This document shows, one piece after another, positions 1-11,517 of a stretch of 64,000 nucleotides of DNA (position 1 is its first letter; each line of letters starts with the position of its first letter). The notes below the pieces were generated by a model. That model searched no databases. It saw only the letters and a program-made list of their open reading frames with translations, and was not told where the DNA came from. Origin of the DNA: Histoplasma ohiense (lineage: Eukaryota > Ascomycota > Eurotiomycetes > Onygenales > Ajellomycetaceae); NCBI GenBank assembly GCA_017607445.1, contig JAEVHH010000003.1:3534001-3598000 (forward strand), read 5' to 3'. The translations under genes and the position numbers were made by a program.

Positions 1-1397
1 ATAGCGGAAATGCGGGAATACTGGTACTATTGGCCAGGCTTTTATAACAATATTTGCTCAAAAGGAGCTCGATTGCCCTGGCTATTTATTGGCAATGGTG
101 GCTCAAAATCAGCCGAACACAGATCGTTTAGCGCTATTTAACGCCTAAAAGAATCAGCAAGAAATCGTCAACTGATGCATTCGACCCAACGACTGATATA
201 GAGAGAGGAGAAGAACCAGCCCACGCCATTTGCAATCTTTGCAAGGATATTCGAAAGGCCAACCACGAACATTCTCCCATGCCCAACACTTGCAATTATC
301 AATCCGTACGAGAGGGTAAATTAATGATATCCTCCCAATGGGATGTTCCACAGAGCAGAGAGGGGGGAGGGGGGAGGGGGGGGGGGGGGGAGATTAATAC
401 CTCGCGCCGTGTTCCCAACCCACAGGCCAAGCTGATGCTGGGCGTTTCTGGGCGTGGATTGGCTACGCTATGGGGTCATTCAGTCCTATTTTCTGCTAGA
501 CTTCCGGGTCGAAGAGGCATGGAGAGTTGCAAAATTTGGGGGCCATTGGCTGGTCCCCTGCAGCTGAACGGGATTATTGGCCGGTGAGTGCAATGTAGTT
601 ATATCCAAGGAAAAACAGTTCCAGGCAGAGAATGACGGCCACGGCTACAATCGCGAGTGGAGGATATTTCCTACAGCTATGAATAGTGATTTGATCGTTA
701 TATTTTAATTCGCAAAATCCCCACCATAGCCAAAGCCTCCCCTCCATTAATATTAGATTTACGTACCTGTACATAAAGTTCAAGTTATTTGACGAAAGCC
801 CAAGAAAAATAGTCCGCAATAGCCACCCGTCTCCTTCCATCCTGTGGCAGCAGAAAGGGGCTTGAAGTTATTTCCAGCAATCCTAACTGACACAGAGGTC
901 TTCTCCTTCTGTGGCCGTCTGGTATGTTGAAATAACATCCAGATTATATGCGCTGAGTGGGTTTGTTGCTGGCGGTGCCCAATCACCCAATTATTTATCC
1001 ATTCATCCCCGTCCAGCCCCGGCCCCTCCAAACCCAACATTGGCAACAACTCACTCTCTTACAACAACATTCAGGCATAAATAACTACATATATATATAT
1101 ATACATATATATATTACTTACGCCACAACCAGAGGGCAGCAGCTCCGACTGTCACTCTTCCTCCATTCACTCGCTCACTCACAGCACCCCACCACCGCTC
1201 GTTTCCAGGCCTTGAATTTCCCTTTCTGTCATTTGCGCCCGACCTGCAGTGAGCAAGGTCGAGATCTGCCAACTCTTTTCGCTATCCAAGAAAACAATAA
1301 GATAAAAAGTAAAAACGAAAAAAAAAAAAAAAACCAAAAAGCAAAAAGCTAAATTAATTAAATAAGGCCTCCGAATAAACCCCACCCCCCCCAAACA
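1..1397. other. spacer and 5' region of the MAPKK gene
   Basis: I see no convincing gene here. Open frames are short, overlap on both strands and match no family I know. The stretch holds a G-rich homopurine run near 360-390, a TA-rich microsatellite near 1087-1115, and an A-rich run at 1317-1335 just before the start codon at 1398. The last few hundred bases are probably the promoter and leader of the downstream kinase gene. Confidence 0.5.
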
Positions 1398-3376
1398 ATG
1401 GGAGACTCCTTCAAGGCGCGGACATTGAAGCGAAAGAATGTGAAGGGGCTAGCTCTCAATTCTGCGGGGCCAAAGGCTGGCTCCAACACTTCAGATGGCG
1501 ATGCTCAGATACCAGGTGGCTTCGGCAATCAAGACGGTAACCGGACAGACACACTAGAGATCGGACTGGAGTTTAAGCTCGATTTAAGGAGTGAGGACCT
1601 GGTGGTGCTGAAGGAGCTCGGGGCGGGCAATGGAGGGACGGTCAGCAAGGTGATGCATGCGTCGACAAAAGTCATTATGGCTCGGAAAGTGTGTTCTTTA
1701 CTGTTTTCTCCCTTTTCTGTTTCGGTAGGAACCTGTTGGCATATATTTGTGAACGCAATTATCTAACCGTTTTGGCCCCGGTGCTGTCGTTGCATCTAGA
1801 TCATCCGGGTAGACGTCAAAGAGAACGTGAGGAAACAGATTGTGAGAGAGTTACAAGTCGGCCATGATTGCAACTCGCCATACATTGTTACGGTCTACGG
1901 CGCTTTCCAAAATGAAGCCAGGGATATTGTACTCTGTATGGAGTATATGGATTGCGGGTAAGTGTTCGTTGTGCTTTTGTTGATGTCAATTTATTTTGAT
2001 TACTATTCAATAGACTGGAAGCAGTATAGGGAACTAATTCATGTGTCTCCGGCAGTTCCCTTGACCGTATCTCCAAAGACTTTGGCCCCGTCCGTGTCGA
2101 TGTCCTCGGGAAAATCGCAGAATCTATCCTCGCAGGCCTTGTATACCTATACGAAGTCCACCGCATCATGCACAGAGATATCAAGCCCTCCAACGTCCTA
2201 ATAAATTCGAGAGGAAATATAAAGCTTTGCGATTTTGGCGTGGCTACCGAAACCGTCAACTCGATAGCGGACACTTTTGTCGGCACATCGACATACATGG
2301 CTCCCGAGCGTATTCAGGGCGGGGCATATACCGTACGCTCGGATGTGTGGAGTGTTGGTTTAACCGTAATGGAACTGGCTGTGGGCCGCTTTCCCTTTGA
2401 TGCAACCGACTCGGCTGCGGGTGATCGCGCAAGTGCGGGGCCAATGGGAATTCTGGATCTGTTGCAGCAAATCGTGCATGAACCCGCACCAAAGTTGCCC
2501 AAGAGCGATGCATTCCCGCCAATCTTGGATGAATTCGTTGCCAAGTGTTTGCTCAAGAAACCGGAGGAACGTCCAACGCCGCGGGAGCTCTATGTAAGCC
2601 ACATACAGAATCCGCCCGATCAGTCTCATAAAGGAGGCCTTCTTTTTGTTCAAGATATAGATATATATATATCTATGTCTAAATTTTTATTCTCTTTCTG
2701 AATAGAATCTCTAACATGACCGACTCCACAGGACAAAGATGCTTTCCTCCAAGCTGCCAAACGAACCCCAGTAAATCTCCGCGAATGGGCAATCAGCATG
2801 ATGGAACAGCACAACAGGAAATCATACCTCGCACCACCAGCCCCGAAAGCAATCACACGAGACGGCTCGAGGGATTCCATCTCCCACTCCCGAAACGCAG
2901 AAGCGTCGTCCCCTCGAGCCCGCTACACTCCCACGTCCGGAGAAATCCCCCTGAACATTGCCCGGGAACCTACCAGTAACAACAGCAGTGCCGGGCAGAT
3001 GTACGGCGACCCAATGTCCGCCATTGAACCCTTGTCAACAATGGGCTTCGAGCATCTCTCGCTCGGCAGCGCAACCCACCACCATCCAGATTACAACCAC
3101 AACCCCCTTCAGCATTTAACCTCAAACGGCAACGGACACAGCAACAGCAGCAGCAGCATTCCTCACCCGTCGCGGCAATACCCCAGCCATCCGCACATCG
3201 ACACCTCCGTCCCGCAGTATGCATCCCCCATGTCGGCGTCTGCCACGACCGCGCGAGCCCCCATACAATCTGCGACTTTGCCGTCAAGGCCGGCACCGCC
3301 TCCTTCCGGCCCGCTTCCTGCACCTCCTGGCTCCGCGGGACCAGGCGGTTGGCGGACGCAGAGCCATCGAGTATGA
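1398..3376 (+). CDS. ste7: MAP kinase kinase, Ste7/MkkB type
   Basis: Dual-specificity kinase expected to phosphorylate the Fus3/Kss1-type MAPK in the pheromone, fusion and invasive-growth cascade. Exons: 1398-1688, 1800-1957, 2056-2593, 2732-3376 (543 aa); introns have GT-AG ends and the frame is kept. Visible motifs: a basic D-site-like docking stretch near residues 9-20 (KRKNVKGLAL); glycine loop GAGNGG at 75-80; ATP lysine as the last codon of exon 1 (K97); catalytic HRDIKPSN from residue 189; DFG at 209-211 followed by the MEK activation-loop pattern SIADT; then GTSTYMAPE. The C-terminal about 200 residues are Ser/Pro/His-rich low complexity with a Pro-rich end, as in Ste7-like proteins of Aspergillus relatives. 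The start is the ATG just after an A/C-rich leader and begins the conserved N-terminus. Family call is strong; which MAPK it feeds is known of the family, not seen here. Confidence 0.93.
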
Positions 3377-3463
3377 ATTAGCGAGTACTGCGGTGGTTCA
3401 GTGGAGTGGAGCGGAGAAAGCGTGGGGATATCAGATCCTTGGGGGGATTTGTGATTCAAGCCC

Positions 3464-3503
<40 letters not shown>

Positions 3504-4894
3504 TTTTTCGTTGTTTTGGGGCGTTTTGGTTGTGAAGTTTATTCTTCTTCTTTCCTTCATCTGTTTTTCTTTTTTTTTTCTTTTCGTTTTCATATTTCAT
3601 TTTACGGGTTTCCTTATTTCGAAGACGGATCGACAATCAAATCACTCTTCCTGGTTCTTTTATCTAACTACTTAGTTATTTATTTTATTTATTTATTTAC
3701 TCATTTTATTTTACCTTCTTTCTTTTTCCCTTCGAAAGAGGGGGAAGCTTTATTTTATTTTATTTATTTTTTTTCCCCCTAGTAACTAGTCAACTTGTAT
3801 TTATCATCATATTTCTGCAGAATATAAATAAATATATTTTTGAACTTTTGATTGAAAAAAAAAAAAAATAAAAATAAAAAAAAAAATAAAAAAAATTCGT
3901 AAACAACCCTCTCATATCTAGAGGTTATGTATCTATCTATCTATATCCATACCATCCCCCCACCCGTTGCAATGAAATGGAGAACAAACATGCAGGTAAG
4001 TTTTCTTTTTCTTTTTCTTTTCTTTTCTCTTTTCTCTTTTTTTTTGAACCATTTGGAAGAAGAAGAAGAGGAAGAAGAAGAAGCAGCAGCCCTCATCTCA
4101 ACAAACCAATCCGCGATGCGATGCAAGCCCGAATGGAAAAACCCCGCGCAAAAAGGATTTTGTACAGAATAGCGGATAGCGGATAGCGGAAGATGCATCT
4201 CGCTAAGTACAATATAATATAATATAACATGAGTAAGTATAACTAGTATAGGAGACGTGAGGGACATGTAAGGAATCATCCATCCATCCATCCATGCCGT
4301 TCTAAGGGGTATCTTGTTGTTCTTGTGGTTATTTTATATATATATATATATATGGCAAATTCAGTAAAAAATGATTCGTGTGTCCTTCATCTCCGCGTAT
4401 ATATATATATATAAATATGATTTAGCTACTCCACGGCGAGAATTTCGATCGAGGAGGAAGGGGGAGGAGAGGAAAAAGGGAAAGGAGACAGGAATGCATT
4501 GTATGTATGTACTGTACTTTGGCGTTTTATGGATGCTATATCAAACAAGGAAATGGCAGGGGAAGAAAAAAAAGAGAGAGAGAGAGAGAGAGAAAAGGAT
4601 ATGTAAACGAAGAATTAGTTAAAAGGTTAGAAAACAAGAAAGAAGGAAAGAGAGAAAGAAAGAGGAGGAGAAGAGGCGCCCCGAAAACAAGTTCAAAAAA
4701 AAAAAAAAAAAAAAAAAAGGAACGAAGAAGAGAAAAATGGGAAATGAGGGGGTCAAATATCCAAATGGTGATGAATTTTAATAGGACGCTGTAATAACAA
4801 GGGGAGGGGCCGGGGGTGGGGAGGAAACGAAGACGTAAAAGAGGATCCCCGAAAACAAAGAAAGAAGAAAATGAAAGAGAAGAAAAAAATCAAC
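3377..4894. other. convergent 3' spacer with low-complexity tracts
   Basis: This stretch lies between two convergent genes and holds no supported gene. It contains (CT)n followed by poly-T at 3468-3510, T-rich runs to 3780, A-rich stretches near 3855-3897, a TTC/GAA-rich region near 4005-4085, (TA)n near 4336-4354, (AG)n near 4573-4595 and poly-A near 4697-4718. Open frames here are translations of these tracts and were discarded. It probably contains both genes' 3' UTRs and poly(A) sites. Confidence 0.6.
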
Positions 4895-6279
4895 TCAAAA
4901 CATTTCAACTCCTTTCCGCCTCCCGCCCTTCTTCCCACCTCCACCCCCACCCCCACTACTACTACTGCTACCACCACCACCATCCATCCCCTTCACCTTC
5001 TTCTTCACCACCGGTCTCACCATGACCGGCAAACACTCCAAGACCCCTCTGCTCCCCTCGAAATAATGCGTCACAAAACCCCATCTCAGCAGCCGCCGCA
5101 GGGCCGCCAGCCGCAGCCACTTCCACCAGCGGTCCAGCTTCATGGACGCATCCTGGTGGATCTTCACCGTCTTGCGCGTGCCATACTGGCGGGACGTCTC
5201 ATTGTCGATGGCCCTGCTGTACTGCGGGCCGCGCCGCGGGTTGGCGATCGTGGTCAGGATCGAGGAGAAGTTGGCGTGCAGCGAGCGCTTGGACTTCTTG
5301 TTGATGTGGCGGCCGGACACGTTGGCGAGCGCGTCGACCTGGCGGAGGATCCGCGGCGTGTTGTGGTAGGGGTTGTAGCGCTTGATTAGCGGGGGGCCGT
5401 TGTCCACGCCGCCGCCGCCGCCGGCATCCTCGTCGTCGGATAAGAGCAGCGACGAGGCCCCTTCCCCGTCTGAGAACTCGTTGTTACCCTCGTCCTCGCC
5501 GTCGTCGATTGACTCCCCTTCCTCCAGCGGGGTGTAGCTCTTCTCGTACAGCAGGGCGATATTCTCGCCCGCTGCAATCTGCACGGATGCTTCGCTGCTC
5601 TCCAGCTGCTCCGCGAACGCCTCGATGGCGTCCTCGCTCTCGTGCTCGAGGTCCTCGACTTCCGTCGCGAGGAACCCCCATTCCTCCAGCGCGGCCGTGA
5701 CGACATCCGCATCGTCGCCCGCGTTGACGTAGTGGCCGTCCGACGAGACGATCTCGAGCAGGAAGTTCATCTGCTCGAGGATCTCGTCCTCGCCGGCGCC
5801 GCCGAAGAAGGTGCAGGCGCCCAGGCAGTGGATGGCGGCGGCTTTGATGGGCATGCTGGGGGAGTCTGTGATGGACCGTCGGAGGACGGAGACCATCTGG
5901 TCGTAGATGGATTCATCGAGGAAAGTCAACACCGTGAGACTCACTGCTTTCAGGGCGAGGACGGTCTCCTTCTCGCTGGACTCGGACTTGATGCTCTTCG
6001 CGAAAGAGGCGAGCAGTTCGTTGAAGTCGGGCAGGGCTTCCTCGACGTAGTGGGATGTCAGGATGCGGACGTAGGCGGTCAGAGCGTCCTCGCGGCTAAG
6101 GACGCTGCTGCGTTTGCGGTCGTTGAAGTCCCTGATCACGTCTTCTAGGTCTGCTTGCCAGGTTTCGGAAGAAGCCGTCGTCTCCTCGTCGTTTGCGGAG
6201 GGGAAGTACTCATCGAGCGACGGGGTGCTGTAGGATAGAGGAGAGAAGAGTCAGTTGTACGAGATATATATATATATAT

Positions 6280-6330
<51 letters not shown>

Positions 6331-6553
6331 TTTGTGTAAATGGGTAAAGTAAAACGTAATAAACATACCTGTAAGCGGTACCTTCACTCTCACCATCCTC
6401 ATCATCCGACGGATGTCTGCTCGCATTCCGGGAGGAAGGGCGGGAGTTCTGGGCGGAATTTGTGCGAGATGTAGCACGAGAGGCCTCGCGGCTCTGCGCC
6501 TTGCGAGAAACGGTCTTTTTGCTCTCGAGAGCCTGGCGACGGAGATCCCGCAT
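4895..6553 (-). CDS. Interferon-related developmental regulator (IFRD) domain protein
   Basis: Two exons on the minus strand: 6369-6553 and 4895-6227 (505 aa). The intron (6228-6368) starts GTATGT, ends CAG and is filled with TA and GATA repeats. The first about 60 residues are Ser/Arg/Asn-rich. After the splice comes LDEYFPS, typical of IFRD proteins, then a long helical HEAT-like region rich in Leu/Glu/Ala (about 85-290), an acidic stretch (EEGESIDDGEDEGN), and a basic C-terminal part with KSKRSLHANFSSI and a Trp-rich segment (DRWWKWLRLAALRRLL), matching the IFRD and IFRD_C layout. It ends in Gly/Ser-rich low complexity. Mammalian IFRD1/2 are transcriptional or translational co-regulators; the fungal members are poorly studied, so I assign no precise role. 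Start is the first ATG, beginning a basic segment MRDLRRQALE. Confidence 0.85.
6264..6330. repeat. (TA)n(GATA)n microsatellite in an intron
   Basis: Uninterrupted TA dinucleotides run into about twelve GATA tetranucleotides, wholly inside the intron of the IFRD gene. Such tracts are length-variable and prone to assembly error. Confidence 0.95.
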
Positions 6554-6841
6554 GATGGAGAGTGGTATATATATAGAGAGGGAGAGGGAGAGAGAGTGTG
6601 TATGCGTGTGTCGAGAAGGATACGATATTGAATGAGCCGGTGCGCAACAGGCGAGGCAAGAGACTCTCTCAGGTCAGATGGTAATGCTAGGGAAAGGCGC
6701 CGCGAAAGTTAAAAATAGAAATAACTAGCACGGATGTATAGTGCACAAAGGCAGAAAAAGGGGGGCTTTTATCGCTGTCTATTGTCTTTTTTGTTTTGTT
6801 TTGTAGTGGAGAAGGAAAAAAAGAAGAGCGGGGTGTGGAGG

Positions 6842-6872
<31 letters not shown>

Positions 6873-7240
6873 TGGAACTAATAAATGACGTAAACATATA
6901 TAAACTGCGGAATTTCCACACACAAGTTGTGAAATACCAACAGTCCTCCTAACAGTACTCCGTACTAGCCACCGCGTGTCTGTATACCTTGTCTCTCGCC
7001 ATCTCTCCATCTCTCCATCTCGCCATCGCCATCCCATCGCCATCCCATCGCCATCTCGCTGTCTCGCTGTCTCCGCCTCTGCGTTGGCAGACCAAAAAAG
7101 CGGTGGACACCTTCCCGATCGGCGCAGTTAGGGCTCGCCCCATTGCCGCATCCGGTTAGCTAGCCGAGGCCGGCACATGACGTCATTTCTAGTAATCCGA
7201 GTTCGCGAGCAAAAGTCGACTTTGATCTGTCTTTTCTTTA

Positions 7241-7305
7241 GTAGCAGTAGCAGTAGCAGTAGGAGTAGGAGTAGGAGTAGGAGTAGGAGTAGCAGTAGGA
7301 GTAGT
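7241..7305. repeat. (GTAGCA)/(GTAGGA) trinucleotide-type repeat
   Basis: About 65 bp of alternating AGC/AGG/AGT triplets in the spacer upstream of the arrestin gene. Confidence 0.9.
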
Positions 7306-7890
7306 ACTACTTGTTGCTATTGGAAGCAAGTCGTCGATATGACATCGATCTTGTCATCGTCAAGCCACGACTAGCACTAGTAGTCAAGGCATGGCCGCAT
7401 GGGGACCCTTTCCCGTTCCTCTGGCCGGTGGCTCAAGGATGGGATAAATGTATGTAGTTGAATGAAGGTATGCACTCGGCCAACTATGTCGGAGCCGAGG
7501 GAACGAAATTGAATACTCAAGATACTATAAGTTACGAAGCAAAAAAAAAAAAAGGAAAAAAAAAGAGACCCTGGCATAAGTCTGGTCTAGACTCCGCCCC
7601 GGATTCTTCGCAATGATGTCTGCGTGCATTTTCCAGCATTTGTTATATGTTAAATTGATTATTTAAGGATAGATAGAGGGAATGTACTGTACAATCTTTG
7701 CACAGTCCATACCAGTATCCATCTCCGAGTTCAACTCAAGAGCGCTGTATCAGTCAACCATTTCCTGTCCCATCCAACCACCGTCCACCCCCGGGGTTTG
7801 TTTCCGAGACGACGTCGAGCAACGGCTTTCCCAGGTTGCTTCAAGTTTTTCCATTGTTTCGCTGGTTTCCCTTTCCCTGGCTGGCATGGG

Positions 7891-7932
7891 TGTCTGCTGT
7901 CTGCTGTCTGCTGTCTGTTGTCTGCTGTCTGC
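7891..7932. repeat. TGTCTGC minisatellite, six 7-bp units
   Basis: Six head-to-tail copies of TGTCTGC (one copy ends in T) upstream of the arrestin gene, then a poly-A run after a short gap. Confidence 0.92.
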
Positions 7933-8545
7933 AACGGCGAAAAAAAAAAAAAAAACATTCAATTACGTCAACCACAAGAAACTCCTGTGCTCAGTGATTT
8001 AGTGCAAGTAAATAACCAACTAAGAATCCTGCACGAGCTGGAAGCTCTGTTGTTCAGACTTCAGACTTCAGAGTTCAGACTTCAGCGTCCAGCTGACATT
8101 TTTGTTTTCTTTTTTTATCGTGTTTATTTTCTACACAGTATTTATTTATATTCCCGAGCCACGCAACCCTCCAGGCGCTGTTTGCTGTTTAAAGCGAACG
8201 CCAGACCCGAGACAAACCTTGGGAAGCACCAGCCGCAGGAAGCCAGTGGCTCCGCCGTCCGCTCTTCCCTCGCCACCCTCGATACCTTTTACTCGTTGAT
8301 ATCTCCAGCAGAAAAACAATAAAGGGCTTCCCCGTCCAAGTCGCTATCCTGCCGCGCTAATTCCAGACTCCGCGAAACGTTTCCTTTGCTTCTCTCCCTC
8401 CCTTGGCCCCGCTGCTGCTGTTGCCGCCGCTTCGCCCTCATCCACCCGAGACCATCCGCCTCCACGACCTTCCAAGACGTCTTCACGCAGGCCTAGAAGA
8501 GGCCCACGGCCATTTTCGGTATCCCTCCCCCTGGGATATGGAGAT

Positions 8546-8982
8546 ATGTTGATTCCTCGAGAGGCCCTGCTAGTCGGCTCCGCGGCGTCCGTGAGCTCGG
8601 GATCGCATGCTGGTTCTAGTACCCCAAGCTCGACATCACTCAGCCGTCGCCCGTCGAGCGTTGAATGCTGCGGCTATGCCCACGGCCGCAAAAGCGACGA
8701 GTCGTTATCCGCGCTGTCGCTGTTCGGGCATGAGAAAGTTGTCGCCTCGGCCAATGGGATCGCCGTGTCCATCTGCCTGGCTGAGCCGGTGCTGTTTCTT
8801 GAAGGGTTCGATCGCAATAATGCAGACACCACCAAGACATCGATTCTGCGGGGGACCCTCCGCTTGAAGCTATCCAAGCCGGCGAAGATCAAGAAGATCT
8901 GTTTGAACTTCAAGGGCATGGGACAGACGAATTGGCCTGAAGGTGGTTCCCCACTTGTTCCTTTGCTGTTCCTTTCGTTTCC

Positions 8983-9020
<38 letters not shown>

Positions 9021-10145
9021 AAGCATTTCTATTTTGGATGTATTTCATATGTAGCTAATTTTTCTTCTTGAGTATTATTTTACAGGAGTTCCACCCAAAA
9101 AGAACCAATTCCACGAGAACCATGCAATATTGAATCACACCTGGATGTTATTCAATGCCCAGCTCCCAGATGCCGAATATAGCCACGGAGCCGACCACAT
9201 CAGACTCAAGGTACCAACGGTGTCGACGAAAGAGCTGGCAGCGTCGACAATCGAGCTCCTCGCACTCTCCACTTCAAATTTGTCGCGGGCCAAACAGCCC
9301 AGGGATGTCAAAAAACTGTCCCTTCAGTCAAATTGCTCACGGAGCTTTGCGAAAGGCGAATTCCCCCATCATGGCGAACCCAGTGTATCGGCGAGAGGCT
9401 TCAAACTTTTCGAGCCCGGCGATTATTGGTACAATTTCGAGCTCCCTATCTCCTCGCGCTACCCCGAGAGCATAGACTCGCCTGCGGGCTGGGTTAAGTA
9501 CATGTTAGAAGCAAGTGTTGAACGATCAGGGGCATTCCGTCCGAATCTCCTCGGCCACAGAGAGGTGCCGTTTATCCGGACACCCCCGGAGGGGTCCCTG
9601 GAGCACGTCGAGCCCATTGCCATTTCGCGAACGTGGGAAGATCAGCTACACTACGATATCGTCATTTCGGGCAAATCTTTCCCGCTAGGTGGGCAGGTCC
9701 CCATTGCCTTTAAGCTAACGCCCCTGGCGAAGGTCTCGCTGCATCGCATCAAGGTGATTGTGTCCGAGAACACCCAGGTCGTGGCGAATAACAGGACATA
9801 TCATAGAGTCGATGGGTCGAAGAAGCTGCTTTTGTTCGAGAAGCGCGCGGATTCGCAGAGTACCAGTGCGTTTCCCGGTAGTGTTTGTAGGGTAACTGCT
9901 GGTGGCGGTGTGGCGTATGATGCTCGAAGAGAGGCGGCGGAGGGAATAGAATATGTGAACCCACGGAACACCAATCTGTTGGGGGATCTGGAGGAGAGCT
10001 TTGAAGTCGGCCCGACGGAGATGGAGTTCAATGTGCAGCTTCCTACCTGCACAGAACTGAAGAAAAGAGACCCTATTCGTTCGCTACATTTTGATACTAC
10101 GCATGAGCAACTGCAGATACACCATTGGATCAAGGTGAATTTTTA

Positions 10146-10181
<36 letters not shown>

Positions 10182-10999
10182 GTTTTCCTTATGGAAATAT
10201 ATCTACTTTTCACACATTATACCCATTACCAACGCATGTCAGCAGGCGGAGACAGCAACTAACAGACTGAACAAAAACCAGATCGTTCTCCGCCTCTCGA
10301 GGACAGACGAAAGAGACCCCAGCAAACGCCGCCATTTCGAAATCTCCATCGACTCCCCCTTCCACATCATGTCCTGCCTTGCCACGCAATCCAATATCTA
10401 CCCGCCCGCTTACTCCTCGCCGATCCAACCCGCCGTCCAACGCCAAAATCTCTACTGCGGCTGCAAGATCGCCCAGCGAGACTCCACCATCCCGCCATCA
10501 TCCTCTAGCGGCAGTAGCAATGGATCCGGCCTAAACAACTCTGCACGATCAAACGACACCGGTGCTGCTACTGCTACTGCCGTCGCCCACCCCACCCACA
10601 CCTTAACCAACCCCACCAACCCCAACCGCTTCAACAACAGCAACGGGAATACCAACGCCCGCCACACCCCGCGCCCCATCCACCTGCTCCGCATCCCTTC
10701 CTTCGCGCCACCGTCCTTCGACGACCTGACCCCGCCCCCGCCCCCCACCCCTCCCCACCCCACCGCCAGATTACACCACGATCGTGCCGGACGACGACCC
10801 GCGCGCGGGCCTGCACGATTACTTTTTGCGCCTGACTGTGGCGGAGCGCGAGTACGAGGAGGGCATGCGCGGGCGGTCGCATGTCGACGTGCCGCTGACG
10901 CCGGGCGGGAGGGTGCATCGAAGCATGGATATCCCGAGGGAGCGGGTTGTGGAGGAGGTGTGGGGTGGGAATGTTGCCGGGGGAGGGGGGAATGGGTGA
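8546..10999 (+). CDS. Alpha-arrestin (arrestin-related trafficking adaptor), apparent frameshift near the 3' end
   Basis: Adaptor expected to recruit a HECT (Rsp5/HulA-type) ubiquitin ligase to membrane transporters. Exons: 8546-8942, 9086-10134, 10282-10999. Arrestin N-domain: VLFLEGFDRNN, then TSILRGTLRLKLSKPAKIKKICLNFKG; arrestin C-domain: LGGQVPIAFKLTPLAKVSLHRIKV and IVLRLSRTDE after the second intron. A PPAY motif lies in YPPAYSS. Summed exons are one base too long (2164 nt): the main frame runs to about 10,775 and the conserved ending PDDDPRAGLHDYF continues in another frame, where a second PPxY (PPDY) also appears at about 10,782-10,793. A one-base excess in the C-rich tract 10,729-10,785 explains this; a sequencing error is more likely than a true mutation. 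Corrected length would be about 720 aa. Intron 1 holds (TG)n, intron 2 a 34-base poly-T. Family sure; which ART paralogue is not resolved. Confidence 0.87.
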
Positions 11000-11517
11000 G
11001 GGATATATTGGGGGGGAAGAAGAGATTATTTCTTCAATTTTATTTCTTCAATTTTCGGAAACGAAATACATGGGATATGGGATGGGATGGGATGGGTACT
11101 TCTAGTACTCGTAACTTGTATTTTGAGATGTTCCATTGTTACTAGTACGTAGTATAGTATAGTATGTTAATGTTAATCATTAGTTAATCAGTTTGTTAGC
11201 TGCTTGTTCTTTGATTCAATGGGGGGGGTTGGATTGAGATGAGATGCGAGATGCGAAATGGATGGAAGATATCTAGATAGATTGGATCATGAGGTTTTTT
11301 TTCTTTTCTTCTTTTTTTCTTTTTTTCTTTCTTTTTTTTTTTTTTTCCATCGCGACCCAGCATGCATCCAGCAGTACTATGTATGTATGTATGTAGCTGT
11401 ACATTGTACATTGTACATGTACATACATTGTACACTGTACACTGCACAAGGACTAGTAATGTAGCAGTAGTTAGAGCAGTAGGCATACCAATAACATCCC
11501 CGCGTACAAGAATCCCG
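11000..11517. other. convergent 3' spacer
   Basis: Short convergent spacer with T-rich tracts (11,296-11,346) and a TGTACA/TACATTG-rich stretch (11,376-11,445). No gene seen. Confidence 0.6.

Larger units (their letters stand above)
6554..8545. other. divergent spacer between IFRD and arrestin genes
   Basis: About 2 kb separates two divergently transcribed start codons, so it should hold both promoters. It contains a GAA tract (6840-6870), CATCTC/CATCGCC short repeats (7000-7070), an AGT-type repeat (7241-7305), a TGTCTGC minisatellite (7891-7932) and poly-A. I see no supported coding region; the reading frames across 7680-8320 run through low-complexity sequence and change across the frames. 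Confidence 0.6.

Noticed and set aside
4895..6148. Plus-strand open frames opposite the IFRD gene
   Set aside because: High GC at third positions of the real gene keeps the opposite strand open; no protein match, and the minus-strand gene has a clean intron.
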